From Acanthococcus lagerstroemiae (Eukaryota; Arthropoda; Insecta; Hemiptera; Eriococcidae), in assembly GCA_031841125.1 (NCBI GenBank), contig CM063111.1, positions 59,953,535 through 60,017,534 on the forward strand: DNA of 64,000 nucleotides, read 5' to 3'. The notes under the pieces were generated by a model. That model searched no databases, was not told where the DNA came from, and was given only the letters and a program-made list of their open reading frames with translations. The translations under genes and the position numbers were made by a program. Below are positions 22,840-32,859 of this stretch, one piece after another. Numbering within the stretch: position 1 is the stretch's first letter; the number at the start of each line of letters is the position of its first letter.

Positions 22840-25800
22840 ATGGATCGCTTGAAGCTGTTCATCGGATTGCTATTACCTATCTTGAGTCTAGAAAGTGGCA
22901 ATAGAAAATTGTTCACCTTAGAGGTATGAATCTATGAATCGATTTCTCAATAATTATGGGTAGAATCTTCGTTTATAATTGATAAGTATTATCTACCAGA
23001 TGAAAGATTCGGAGTCGTGTCGGTTATTTATCTCTTTTTTTCTGTCATACCTGCAGCTGACGAGAGCTGGAATTTCGTTAAGCAGAGGTCGTTTTTACGT
23101 CGTTTTCTACCTATTTGCTCTATGCTACACATGCTTGTGTCGAATACTCTATAACAAAGACTTGAAGTTTATGCCTTCGTGTGGATTAATATCAATAAAC
23201 AAGAACATAGCTACTTAGATTGTTTATACTGCACTTCTTATAATCACAATACTGTAGCAATTACTTAATATTATTCGTTCCAGGGCATCAGATACTCTCT
23301 ACGAATAACAAAGATAGACATGTGTGAAGCATCGCATCGGAAAATTTTCCTTGACAACGTTATTTTTAGGTCATACGATTTACAGCAGTACCTTTTTTGC
23401 GACGTTAATGTGACCCAAGATTTGACCATTAAAAGAGTAAGATTTTTATTACGCACTCAGACAAGAAATGCGTGTTTAATTTGTGTTTATCGGTGTGCTT
23501 TCCGTGAAACACTGTCGACGTTGACAGAAGTGTCGACATTTGTATCGACATCATTTTTTTCAGTTTTTTAGGGTCGGAAACGAGCCTTTTACATTCACTT
23601 CTTTTTAATCATTTCTTTCATTTCTTCCAACAACTACGTCACTGACTTGATTGCAGAATGCATCCATGTTGTTTGTAGATAGAAATTTCCATGGGAATTT
23701 GTAGTCAAAAAGTACAATTACCGTGAAAGTTTATTATCGAGGAGGGGGGGCATATTCTTTTATGATGAAGTTTGTTCCTGAATGACTGTATTTCTCGACG
23801 ACAAATTGTTGATGTTTCTATGAATTTTGAGTCAAATTTGTAATTGTTCAACACACTAGGAATGAAATGAGTTAAGGAGGAACGAGTTAACGAGTTTTTA
23901 CTAATAACATAACAGATCAATATTAGGTCTATAATTATTTTTTTCATTAATTTTCATATAAAACATAAAAGAATGGATTGTTCAAGACTGTCGAGAGTCA
24001 ATATGCGTGTTTTCTTTAGGATCCTCCTCGAGTAGCAAGGTTACTTGAGTTTCTGTATCCAAATACTTTGGAACACATTGTATTAACCCAACCATTTAGA
24101 ATTATGGCATTAACTTAATTTATACAAAAATTATTCAGCCTAAACAGTTGTCGAGTAGACATGTCAATACAAATGACTATACAGTTGGATCTACTTTTTA
24201 ATGCACTGATACTATAATGTTCCCGATGCGCAAAATCCCGCCAGTTACCCAAGTAACTAAAGGGGAACCAAGGGTAACTGACGTGTTTCTGGGTAATCAA
24301 AGGGTAATTGAGGGTTGCAAATGGGTAACTTTTTTCCGCGGGTAACTAGAGGGTAACTAAATCCCGCCAGTTACTCAGGTAACCAAAGGGGAACCAAGGG
24401 TAACTGACATTGTTTTTTTTGGTAATTTGAGGGTAGTTGAGGGTTGCCAATGGGTAACTTTTCCGCGGATAACTGGAGTAACTGATTGATTGTACATCAG
24501 ATTGATAGTAATATCGATATTTGTCGAAATGTTGATTAAAATGTCGAATATATGAAAATTGGTCGATATCAACTATATGCGTATCAATTTGCTGCATACT
24601 ACAATTTCCATAGGAACATCGATACATGCAGATACTTTTTGACTAAAATGTCAACTGCATTTTACATCCACTGAACACGTGTTCTTCATTTTGTCTATGA
24701 AAATGTATACTACACAGTCGACAGTAAACAGAGCATCGACATTTGTATGTACAGTTGTGCACTGTGCATGAAAATATGTAATAAAAATGTTCTGGATTTC
24801 AGTACTGACACTTTAGTCGACATTTCTACACGCATATGTTTTGCGAGTTATGCACGAGTTTGTAACAACAGTATTATACCGCTAAGACAAGTGTTGATAT
24901 CGACATTGAGCCAGAAATATTACTAGACATTTCAGTTTAACAATTTCTATACATTTACACTATTACAAAATCATCATCATTTGGATGCTGTTAAGCGAGG
25001 CAGGAACAAGCGACAAAATCTGTTTTTCGAGAACACGTGATTCGAAGTACAAGAGTTATGTAGAAACCATATGACATGACGTTCACTGATAAGTTTTTTT
25101 CAACGCGAGTACACATTTTTGAATCGGGGGCCCAATTTTGAGAAATTCTACTTTCTACGCTCTTTCCAACGATACTAAAAATTCATTTTGTCAACAAATG
25201 TCGCTTGGTTCTGTCTCGCTTAACAGCGTCCATTTGACGTCGCACTAGCCTGGAATTATCTCATTTCGAATTAATTACAAATAGTTATAACGGTAATAAT
25301 AGTCGAATTGATATATCGACACGTTTGTCCTTGTCAAAGTTTGAATCGACAATTCAATAAGAAAACGATGCCAAATTTTTCGTATAAAAATTGTTGGGTA
25401 GTCTATATTATATTTCTTTAAGGAAAACTTACAAATTGTTGACATTGCAGTTGAGATTGACAGTTCAATGAGTAATCAATCATTATCTAATTTTGTATAG
25501 AAAAACTGTTGCCTAACTAACTGATGTTATATTTCTTCTAGAAGAACTTACGAGTGTAGATTGTCAATATTTTGGTTTGGATTGACAATTCAATATAGTA
25601 ATTGGTATCGGATTTTCTATTTTAAAAAAACTGTTGGTTAACTGATATTAGGTATATGTTTTCTAGGAAAACTTACAGACTGTCAATATATTAGTTTGGA
25701 TTGACAATTCAAGAACAATCAGTATCGAATTTTGTATAGAAAAACTTCTCGGTTCGTCCATGGGTTCTCGTTGGTAATTCTGAATAGCTTAGGTCTACAA

Positions 25801-27179
25801 AAAACAAAAAACTGCAATAGACCTCTTAGAATTTTGTTTCTATCCTAGCTGCCTGCCTGACAAAACACATTTATACCCTACCATTGCATGACCAAATTCA
25901 AATCTGTCCATTATCTTGCCTGAAAACGAAGTTTCAGTCGATAGATGGCACATTTGTCATTAACTATGATGATGTAAGAGACAAGAGTAGACCATAAGTA
26001 GCTACGTCTGAATACTTTGTTGCTCATAGTTATCAATAAGTATCATAGTTCGGATGATAATCCAGTAGGCAATCAATATCGAATTTGGTACAGGAAAACT
26101 GTTTGATAGTCCATATTATATTTATCCTAGAAAAACTTGCAAATTGTCGATATTAAATATGTAATGGAAAAACTTATTAGCGTCAAGTTGAATGAGAAAC
26201 AGGAAAATTAAATGACTTGGTAACAAGATGAAAAAGTCTGTACCTATAGAAATTGTGTCGACTTTTTCATCAAAATTTGAGTAACCAATGTTGACGAAAA
26301 TTTGTAGTTACCTATACTTTTTCTGTACATAATTCGATATCGACATTTTCATCGGCTCTTGAGTAGCCGAAGTCGATAAAGACGGTGGCCGAGATTACTT
26401 ATTGTACATAATTCGATATCAAGTTTCTCATCGATTTTAAATCTGCGCGAGACGACTAAAAAGTCAACAATGATATCGATCCCAACTCGACTTTACAATC
26501 GATTTTGCATTTCAAATTCAACAAATTTGTCATATTGAAAAAGTTATTGATTTTTGTACCGATTGTGTTTCACGGATATCCATCGGCATTGCGAGCTGTC
26601 TTAGAACCTTAAAGTTCATTTCTCACTCTCTCGCATTATTTACCTTTATACAGATGAGTGTAACCATAGAACGTTGCTCAAACGAAGGCATAACCTGCGA
26701 GTACTTTCAGACCTGGAATTTTTCGCGGATTTGTAACATCGCCTTTATGAAAGGCCAGATATGGTCACCAGTAGTGCAGACAACTGTACCGAAATTCTCT
26801 TGCCCTCATGTAAAAAAGGTTCGCGCAATTCAGTTATTTCTTTAGAGCTTGATGGTGTTGGAGGCAGGAAATATGCATCATTTTGGAAGAATTGACGCAG
26901 CTCTATTTTCAAACATTATTATCACAGTTTTGTTCTTACAAATAGTTACCTACCCCGTGATAAGGTATTTGTTCTCATTTGTGTATGACATCATTTCAGA
27001 ATTTGTATAAAATGGTGAATACCACAATCGATGTGAACAAAGTAATACAGTTGTATCCTCAAGTAGCGAAGTATAGATGGAAAGGAGATGCAAGGACGTT
27101 TGATATCGATGACCATGCGGTCCACTGCGTTCGTGCCGAGGGACATTTGGTACAATCTGCTAAACGTACTGCAGTCTGA
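22840..27179 (+). CDS. Small secreted cysteine-containing protein, 193 aa, four exons
   Basis: Exons 22,840-22,923, 23,284-23,436, 26,654-26,818 and 27,000-27,179 join with all introns in phase 0 and GT-AG borders, giving 193 residues and a TGA stop. Residues 1-20 (MDRLKLFIGLLLPILSLESG) look like a signal peptide, so the product is probably secreted. The mature part has seven cysteines (42, 67, 87, 94, 106, 129, 177), aromatic-rich beta-type segments and the pattern FSCPHVKKNLYKMVN. This loosely resembles insect DUF1091 and MD-2-related lipid-recognition proteins, but I cannot confirm either. Intron 2 is 3.2 kb and filled with repeats, including two MITEs and a tandem array. A poly(A) signal follows 8 bp after the stop. 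Confidence in the exon chain is good. Function is unknown. Confidence 0.72.
24110..24900. repeat. Dispersed repeat shared in inverse orientation with 63,310-63,960
   Basis: TTATACAAAAATTATTCAGC (about 24,120) is the inverse complement of sequence near 63,925. Blocks around 24,640-24,790 (AAAATGTCAACTGCATTTTAC, GTCGACAGTAAACAGAGCATCG) match the inverse of 63,410-63,510. Each copy is split by a different DNA-transposon insertion. Both lie in introns, one of the secreted-protein gene and one of the third SMYD4-like gene. No coding capacity; class unknown. Confidence 0.6.
24222..24501. mobile_element. CCCGAT-ended element, internally duplicated, TSD TT
   Basis: The left end CCCGATGCGCAAAATCC is the same as at 39,522. 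The right end has decayed to TTGTACATCAGA where the sister copy has TTGCGCATCGGG. TT flanks both sides. The interior consists of GGGTAACT/GGGGAACC-type repeats arranged as two copies of a roughly 135-bp unit, so this copy has a tandem duplication compared with the 149-bp element at 39,522. It lies in intron 2 of the secreted-protein gene. Confidence 0.65.
24983..25231. mobile_element. 249-bp MITE with ~34-bp inverted ends
   Basis: The left end GGATGCTGTTAAGCGAGGCA pairs with the right end (inverse: GGACGCTGTTAAGCGAGACA), and pairing extends through AAGCGACA. ATTT flanks both sides, a possible 4-bp target duplication. The interior contains no frame. A diverged copy in inverse orientation lies at about 30,972-31,160. 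Confidence 0.75.
25320..25745. repeat. Tandem array of ~120-bp units in an intron
   Basis: Units share AGGAAAACTTACARAYTGT, GGATTGACAATTCAAT and GAATTTTGTATAGAAAAACT in the same order. The first block recurs at about 25,421, 25,539 and 25,662. A partial related unit lies at 26,030-26,150. It lies in intron 2 of the secreted-protein gene. Confidence 0.7.
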
Positions 27180-27187
27180 TATTATTC

Positions 27188-27193
27188 AATAAA
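27188..27193 (+). terminator. Poly(A) signal AATAAA of the secreted-protein gene
   Basis: AATAAA starts nine bases after the TGA stop codon, giving a very short 3' untranslated region. Position and strand fit the gene directly upstream. Confidence 0.6.
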
Positions 27194-27199
27194 TTTGAA

Positions 27200-28990
27200 A
27201 TTATTGCCCATTTTTTTGAGTGGCGTAGATGGAACCTGTAGACTGCACTATTCTCGAGATTTTTAGGGTTTTAGTTACTCAAAAGGGGAATTTTGTCTGT
27301 CGCTCGAAAATACGGAATGTAGCTTTTTGGAAAATTCTTTTAAGACGCCTCTCTGTTTGAATTTTCTCTGAGATGATACGTGATTGACGAAGAAGAGGAT
27401 CACAAAATCTTAGCCCACAAAAATCAGAATTGGGATTTGAAGTGAAACAGTGTCTCTCGTTTAACCAGTTAAAATGCAGGGCACAAAACAGACGTGAAGA
27501 CATTTTCGTGGCTTCGAAGTGAGCAGGTTTAAACCGAATTGTGCCTGAAAGCCCTCATGTGGCACGTTTGTTTCTAAAACACTGTCTCAAGTATAAAATG
27601 ATATTCATCAGTCGGGTAGGGAGATGGGGTCCAGATTTTGAAGTTCTTTCTCTGTCTCGGCTTGTATGAGAAACATTGAAATTATCTTTGCGAATCATAA
27701 AATCTTGAAAGGAGCTTATTTGAGCAACAATCACTGTATATTAGCTCCTGTTAAATACGTAGGTAGGTATGATATGTGTTTAGCGCCTGACGAAATGGCA
27801 AGAGGAGGCGGACTTCGGGTACCTGGATTTTCATCATATGATCTTCTTTTCTTTGATTATAGTCGCAGGTATAGAACTTTCACTGGAAAACAGAATTCAT
27901 TTTTAGACTAGATGGCAAGTATAGTCAGGTATAGTTTATACTGAGAAGTCAATTCAGTTCTCATTTACTCATTACATCACTCAAGTTAGAAGGTAGGAAT
28001 GATTGAAGAGACTTCCAGTGCACTTTAGAAATCACACACTGATCTTATAAATTATTTTCTAATTTTCAGATCCTTTGTGTTCATGTCTTTATCCATTCTC
28101 CCATCACTCGTTGGTTCAGAATATCCAATACTTGAATAATTGGAGTGTTTCATCGCCTTCGAAGTTCGTCCAGTGACCTTGATACGTTACGAAAAATATA
28201 ATTTCAGCGGAAAATAATAATGAATGTGGACATCACTTACTCAGGTAATTCATAGTATATGGTACAGTTGGATTTGTAGTGAAATTTAGAAGGTGTAAAT
28301 TGAGTAATGCATGATCAGGTTCGGTACTAAAATTTTCCTATGAGGGTGTATTTCATGTTGTTTAAGTACTCTTAATACTTTTGATTATTCACATTTGAGG
28401 AGTTATCTGTCAAAAGGGCCCCTGTCGAGTGGTGGCACTTTTTGCGGAGATGCTGATTTTCCAATTTTCCGTGTCCTACTTTATTAGAAAACCCCCGCTA
28501 TGTGTACCAACATAAAGCAAAATTGGCGCCAATGAATGATTCCAAACGCATTGTATCAACATCGATTTTATGTTGAAATGTGCAAACTTATCGTATAGTC
28601 AATGAAACCAAGCATACGTACATTAAGAAATTACAATAGAGGGAACAGCAAGTAACTCCATCCACGATAATAAACCTCAGAAATTACACATTTTGGTTGC
28701 GTTATGAGCAGGGAGAGGCATCTTCGCTACTACATAGCTTCAGTCACGAGAATTGACAATAAATCATCATTCAGCGAGTTAGGAATTGTGTTGTCTCATA
28801 AGTTGTATTAATGTATGGACACAAGCAAAGTAGAAGACTAAATGCATAAAACTCACCAATATTATCATGGGAAAACAGCTACTGATAAACCACAACACGT
28901 CCCACCACCCTAATTTTCCCATCGCTCTAAAAAGGGCCCCTATCATATTCCTTCTTTCTCAATTCGTCCGCGTTTGTTTCTGAACGAACT
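27200..28990. other. Intergenic region, no gene recognised
   Basis: Open frames at 27,279-27,503 (minus) and 27,666-27,911 (plus) have no recognisable domain. At 28,392-28,440 a plus-strand fragment (EELSVKRAPVEWWHF in translation) resembles in inverse orientation a stretch of the transposase remnant at 29,130-29,160 (EELSVKRASISN), suggesting a broken second copy of that element. Confidence 0.4.
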
Positions 28991-28999
28991 GAACAATTA

Positions 29000-30420
29000 A
29001 TCAGTCATGTCTATCAATTGAATCACGGTGAACACTTTTTATAATAACATATTTTTCAATTAAATCAATCTGAAAGGAGTATTCCAACTTGAAAACTTTG
29101 AAGTCTTTTTTCTCAAAACCATAATTGCTGATAGAGGCTCTTTTGACAGATAACTCCTCATTTGCGAACGAAATGAGCAACATTTCTTCCAATTTTCTTT
29201 TTGACACTTCTCCTTTTTTTCACGAAAATCTTCTTCAATATTGACTTCCTCTTCCATTTCAAACACTTCGTTAAATTTGGAAGTTAATTTTTTTTGCATC
29301 ATCATACAACTTCATAAAATGTTGGTGATTTCTTTTCTCTTTCAGCCGTTTCCTTAGTGTATCTCAACTATTGATCATGCTTTCAAGTAATCCAGTTTAG
29401 ATGACTGTAAATATTTTGAAGCTGATGTTGAAACTAAAAAAATATCGAGGACTATGAGTGCAGTCAATATGGAGGTAAATTTGCACCAATTGTGAATGAG
29501 TGTTCGAGCAGGAAATTTAGTTTTAGAATCACTTTTTAAGGCTCAATTACTGCTAACAAGGATTTTAAAAAAATGACATAACGGCTTTTCTCAATATCTA
29601 TGATTTTGTCGGGTGATTCAAATACTGATGCTAAAGCAACATCTTTACTCCACCACTTGGTAGCTCCAATCAATTTATACAGCTGATTGTGACATTGAAG
29701 CTTGGATTTTGTAAGCTCTTTCCATATATCCATTCGTATATAGGAGTCACGTAAAAACACCGCACCTTCCCAGTGGCGTAGCTAAGGGGGGAATTAGGGG
29801 GATGAATCCTTCCCCCCTTGAGATGAGAATTTTCATATATGCTGGCAGTATCACAGTAAATGGGCAAAATGAAATTTAAATCCAGATACATAATTGAAGT
29901 TGAAAAGCACAACATACTGATACTTCAATGTAAAAACATACAGTTCATGTTAGGTGTACCCCCGCCCAAAATGTTGCTGATCCCCCTCCTTGGAAAAATC
30001 CTGATTACGCTACTGCACCTTCCTGAACATGGCCAAGTAGATTATCTGCTTCCATGCATACGCTAAATGGTATTTGTCATCGCTAAATTCAGAACATGGG
30101 CCAAGCAATGAGTATAAACAGCATTTGGATTATTTTCAATAATTTTAGCTTTTAGCCCTCTGAATTCCCCTCTCATATTTACAGCGCCATCAAATGAACA
30201 CGCTGACATGTTCAAAATGTCCAAATGAAATTTGCTGAAACTTGTTTTAAGAAGTTCATGTAGACCATCACCAGAGGCGTCGTCAACAGCAATGAAATTT
30301 ACATAACGGACAGAAATTGCCTGCTGGTCAACCATTGAAATATCGGTGGTACTGTCTACCATCCCGATCTGCGAATTTTTCAGAAAAAGTGCTCAAATGT
30401 GACATGATAATTTCAGCACT
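29000..30420 (-). pseudogene. Broken ZMYM1/hAT-like transposase
   Basis: The minus strand encodes VDSTTDISMVDQQAISVRYV, then ACSFDGAVNMRGEFRGLKA and NPNAVYTHCLAHVLNLAM (30,070-30,362). These are the D-TTDIS, DGA-NM-G and HC-AH-LNL boxes typical of hAT-family transposases and ZMYM1-like derived proteins. Later parts (DSYIRMDIWKELTKSKLQCH, ATKWWSKDVALASVF, 29,536-29,760) continue the same protein after a frame change, and FANEELSVKRASISNYG (about 29,120-29,180) lies further 3'. A stop at 30,063 and a MITE at 29,771-30,015 break the gene. No start region or terminal repeats of an autonomous element were identified. Confidence 0.75.
29771..30015. mobile_element. 245-bp hAT-type MITE with perfect 8-bp target duplication
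   Basis: The left end CAGTGGCGTAGCTAAGG pairs with the right end (inverse: CAGTAGCGTAATCAGG). CACCTTCC flanks both sides (29,763-29,770 and 30,016-30,023). CAGTGGCG-type ends with an 8-bp duplication indicate hAT. It sits inside the transposase remnant and separates two pieces of its coding sequence. Confidence 0.9.
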
Positions 30421-30502
30421 TTTTTGTACAATTTGTGACAATTAATTCCACCAATCAGAGACGAGAACGGGTTTTTGTCAGTCTGCTGCCACCAGTGTCA
30501 CA

Positions 30503-30676
30503 ACTGGGCAGTTTTTAATACCATTTGTGACAGAAATGTGCTCATTTGTGTCAATTAAAAAAATGTCACGTTTAAGCAGTTTTTTGCTTACTGGGCAGTT
30601 TTTAATGCCACTTGTGACAGAAATGTGCTCATTTGTGCCATTTTAATAAGTGTCACATTTACGCAGTTTTTTGCTC
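30503..30676. repeat. Two tandem copies of an ~87-bp unit
   Basis: ACTGGGCAGTTTTTAATRCC, TGTGACAGAAATGTGCTCAT and GCAGTTTTTTGCTY occur twice in the same order, the units starting at 30,503 and 30,590. A weaker related piece precedes at about 30,390-30,450. No coding potential. Confidence 0.75.
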
Positions 30677-30971
30677 GCCTCTGCAGGCGCTGGTTATAGC
30701 TCCCGCTGCACCCTCAATTGTGAGCATCGCATAGGTATATTACATATATTACAGAAATATATTTCTGCCATAAGAATAAATAAATACACGATACCGCAAA
30801 GCGAGTGTGGTAGGAGTGCGATAACAATGTAAATAATGTAGTCAATATTTACAAAAAGCACGTAGAAAATGTATATTTTACATACATACAACAAAATAAT
30901 AATTATAGATAGGTACTAAAAATAAAGTACAGGACTAAAAACAACCCCTGACTAAGTTGTTCAACTTAATT

Positions 30972-31160
30972 GGACGCTATATTCAGCGTCAAGGAACCGA
31001 CCAACATTCGTAAACAAAATGAGTTATTAGTATGTTTGGAAAGAGCGTAAAAAGTAGAATTTTTCAAAATTGGGCTGCCGATTCAAAAATGTGTACTCAC
31101 ATTGAAAAATGCTTATCAGTAAACGCTATGTCATATAGTTTCTACCAAAATATTGAGTTC
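30972..31160. mobile_element. Diverged inverse copy of the MITE at 24,983
   Basis: Begins GGACGCTATATTCAGCGTC and continues with GGAAAGAGCGTAAAAAGTAG, AAAATGTGTACTCACATTGA and TATGTCATATAGTTTCTACC. These follow the reverse complement of 24,983-25,231 in order. Similarity fades after about 31,160, so one end is lost. Confidence 0.65.
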
Positions 31161-31395
31161 TTATTTATATGCACTTTTGGTTTTGGTTGATGTTGGAGCG
31201 CTCCTTCTCAGAATACAAACTGCCAGCAATTCGAAAATGCACGGATATTATTCTCTCAGCGCAGTGCAATCACAAAATACAGGTATCATGCAGCTATGTT
31301 GATTCCAGCTTATCTATCAGGTGAACAAGCGTAGATACTTATAAAGGATGTTATTCTACAGAAAAATTCCGCCAGCAAAGATCATCCGGAGGAAG

Positions 31396-31630
31396 ATTAT
31401 TATATACTTATCTGTGTATTTTTTCCTCTTTCAGCCTGTTCTGTTATTTGGAGAGCTTCATCGTCTATATACGATCGAGTATATTTTGAAATCACTGGTG
31501 AACAGCGTGAGGAACATACACGCGCTGTTTACCAGTGATTTTGAAATATATACTCGTATATATACTAAGAAGCTCCAAATAACAGAATAGACTGAAAGAG
31601 GAAAAATACACAGGATAATAATTATAATTA
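31396..31630. mobile_element. Foldback element with ~110-bp arms
   Basis: The arm TGTGTATTTTTTCCTCTTTC...CTGTTATTTGGAG...TTTTGAAATCACTGGTGAAC is followed, after a spacer of about 20 bp, by its near-complete inverse complement ending at about 31,630. The two arms together make a long imperfect hairpin. No target duplication was identified. The element class is unknown, though MITE or foldback type is likely. Confidence 0.75.
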
Positions 31631-32859
31631 GGTAACTTACTCGTTTTCATTGTAGCCATGTATTTCATTCGCACACGTGGTGGTCAAGGAGCACAGCAAC
31701 ACACGAACGAAATATATTTAAATATAAAATCATAAATTAGACCAAATTTTCCACTTTTTTTCACATCATCAGCAATCAAATGCTGTATTTTATCACCAGT
31801 GATTTGAATTATCTATGCACAGAAGTTTTTGATAAGGACGTCACAAGAGACCCCACGACCTTTTGACATCCTGTACTACCTGTTTTCGTCCAAGAAGGAG
31901 TGCTCCCTGTAGTTAATTCGATTTTTGTGGTCTGAAAAAAAAAAGTCTACCGCTGATATTCATCGCGGAATAATAGCTACGTATGGTCAAAGATTTAAGG
32001 CATAAATTTCATTTTTTTTATACATATGTATTTCAGTTTTTCCTTTTCGAGGGCGCCGTAACGACGAAGGCGCAACTTGCAATCACCAGTCCGCCATATT
32101 GTTTCCCGAAGAATTCATTCAACTCCTCAGGTCCTCAACTGAATACTTACAGAGTATAATATGATACATTACTGAACAATATGTGAAAGGGTACCTAAAT
32201 AACTATCGAATAAATAGAAGCAGAAAGGTAGAAATCGGTCGCCTTATCATATGTGTCTGCCGGTTTCTGCCTTGTTCACTTTGTTTGCATTGTTATTTCC
32301 TGCAATCGTGCCAGTCATGTGCGATATAGAGTGGCTGTTAGTCTGTTCGTGTACTGCGGATTGTGGGCTTTTAAAGCGACTTGTGTCTTGTGGCGAGCTT
32401 GTACATAGAATTACTTTTGATAGATATTTTGGAAATTCAAACACATTCGAATACTCTACTCCAGATGCAGAAAATAAGTTTATTTGGTCAGTTTTCAGTG
32501 TTTTTCCGCCTTTACCTCTTTGCTGAGAAAGTAAATACGTACTTGTTTCTGTGCATAATTTAGTCATTGTGTTGATCATCCGGCCAACAGAACTCTGATT
32601 GTAGTTCCCGCATATGTCCGAACTTACCGATAGCTATAATTGTTACACAGCTATATATTCTTGTTCTATTTGTTTCATCTCAGATGTGTAAGTTACTGTA
32701 TCCGTAATCTATAACGGAATTTATTCATCATTTCCCGCGTAATGTAAGATATGGAAGTATATCTATGAGGTTCAATTTTCTGTTTTTCGGTATGTCCTTC
32801 CAATAGCTGCTCGTCACTCCGTTGTATTTGTGAATTTTTCGTTTCAATTGTGATTGATC
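31631..32859. other. Region upstream of SMYD4-like gene 1
   Basis: No protein-coding sequence recognised. Frames at 32,247-32,579 on both strands overlap each other without domain content. This stretch should contain the promoter and 5' untranslated region of the gene starting at 32,860. I see no element clear enough to annotate. Confidence 0.4.

Noticed and set aside
32854..32859. TTG as an upstream start for SMYD4-like gene 1
   Set aside because: A proper ATG follows six bases later at 32,860. A TTG start is unlikely in an animal nuclear gene.
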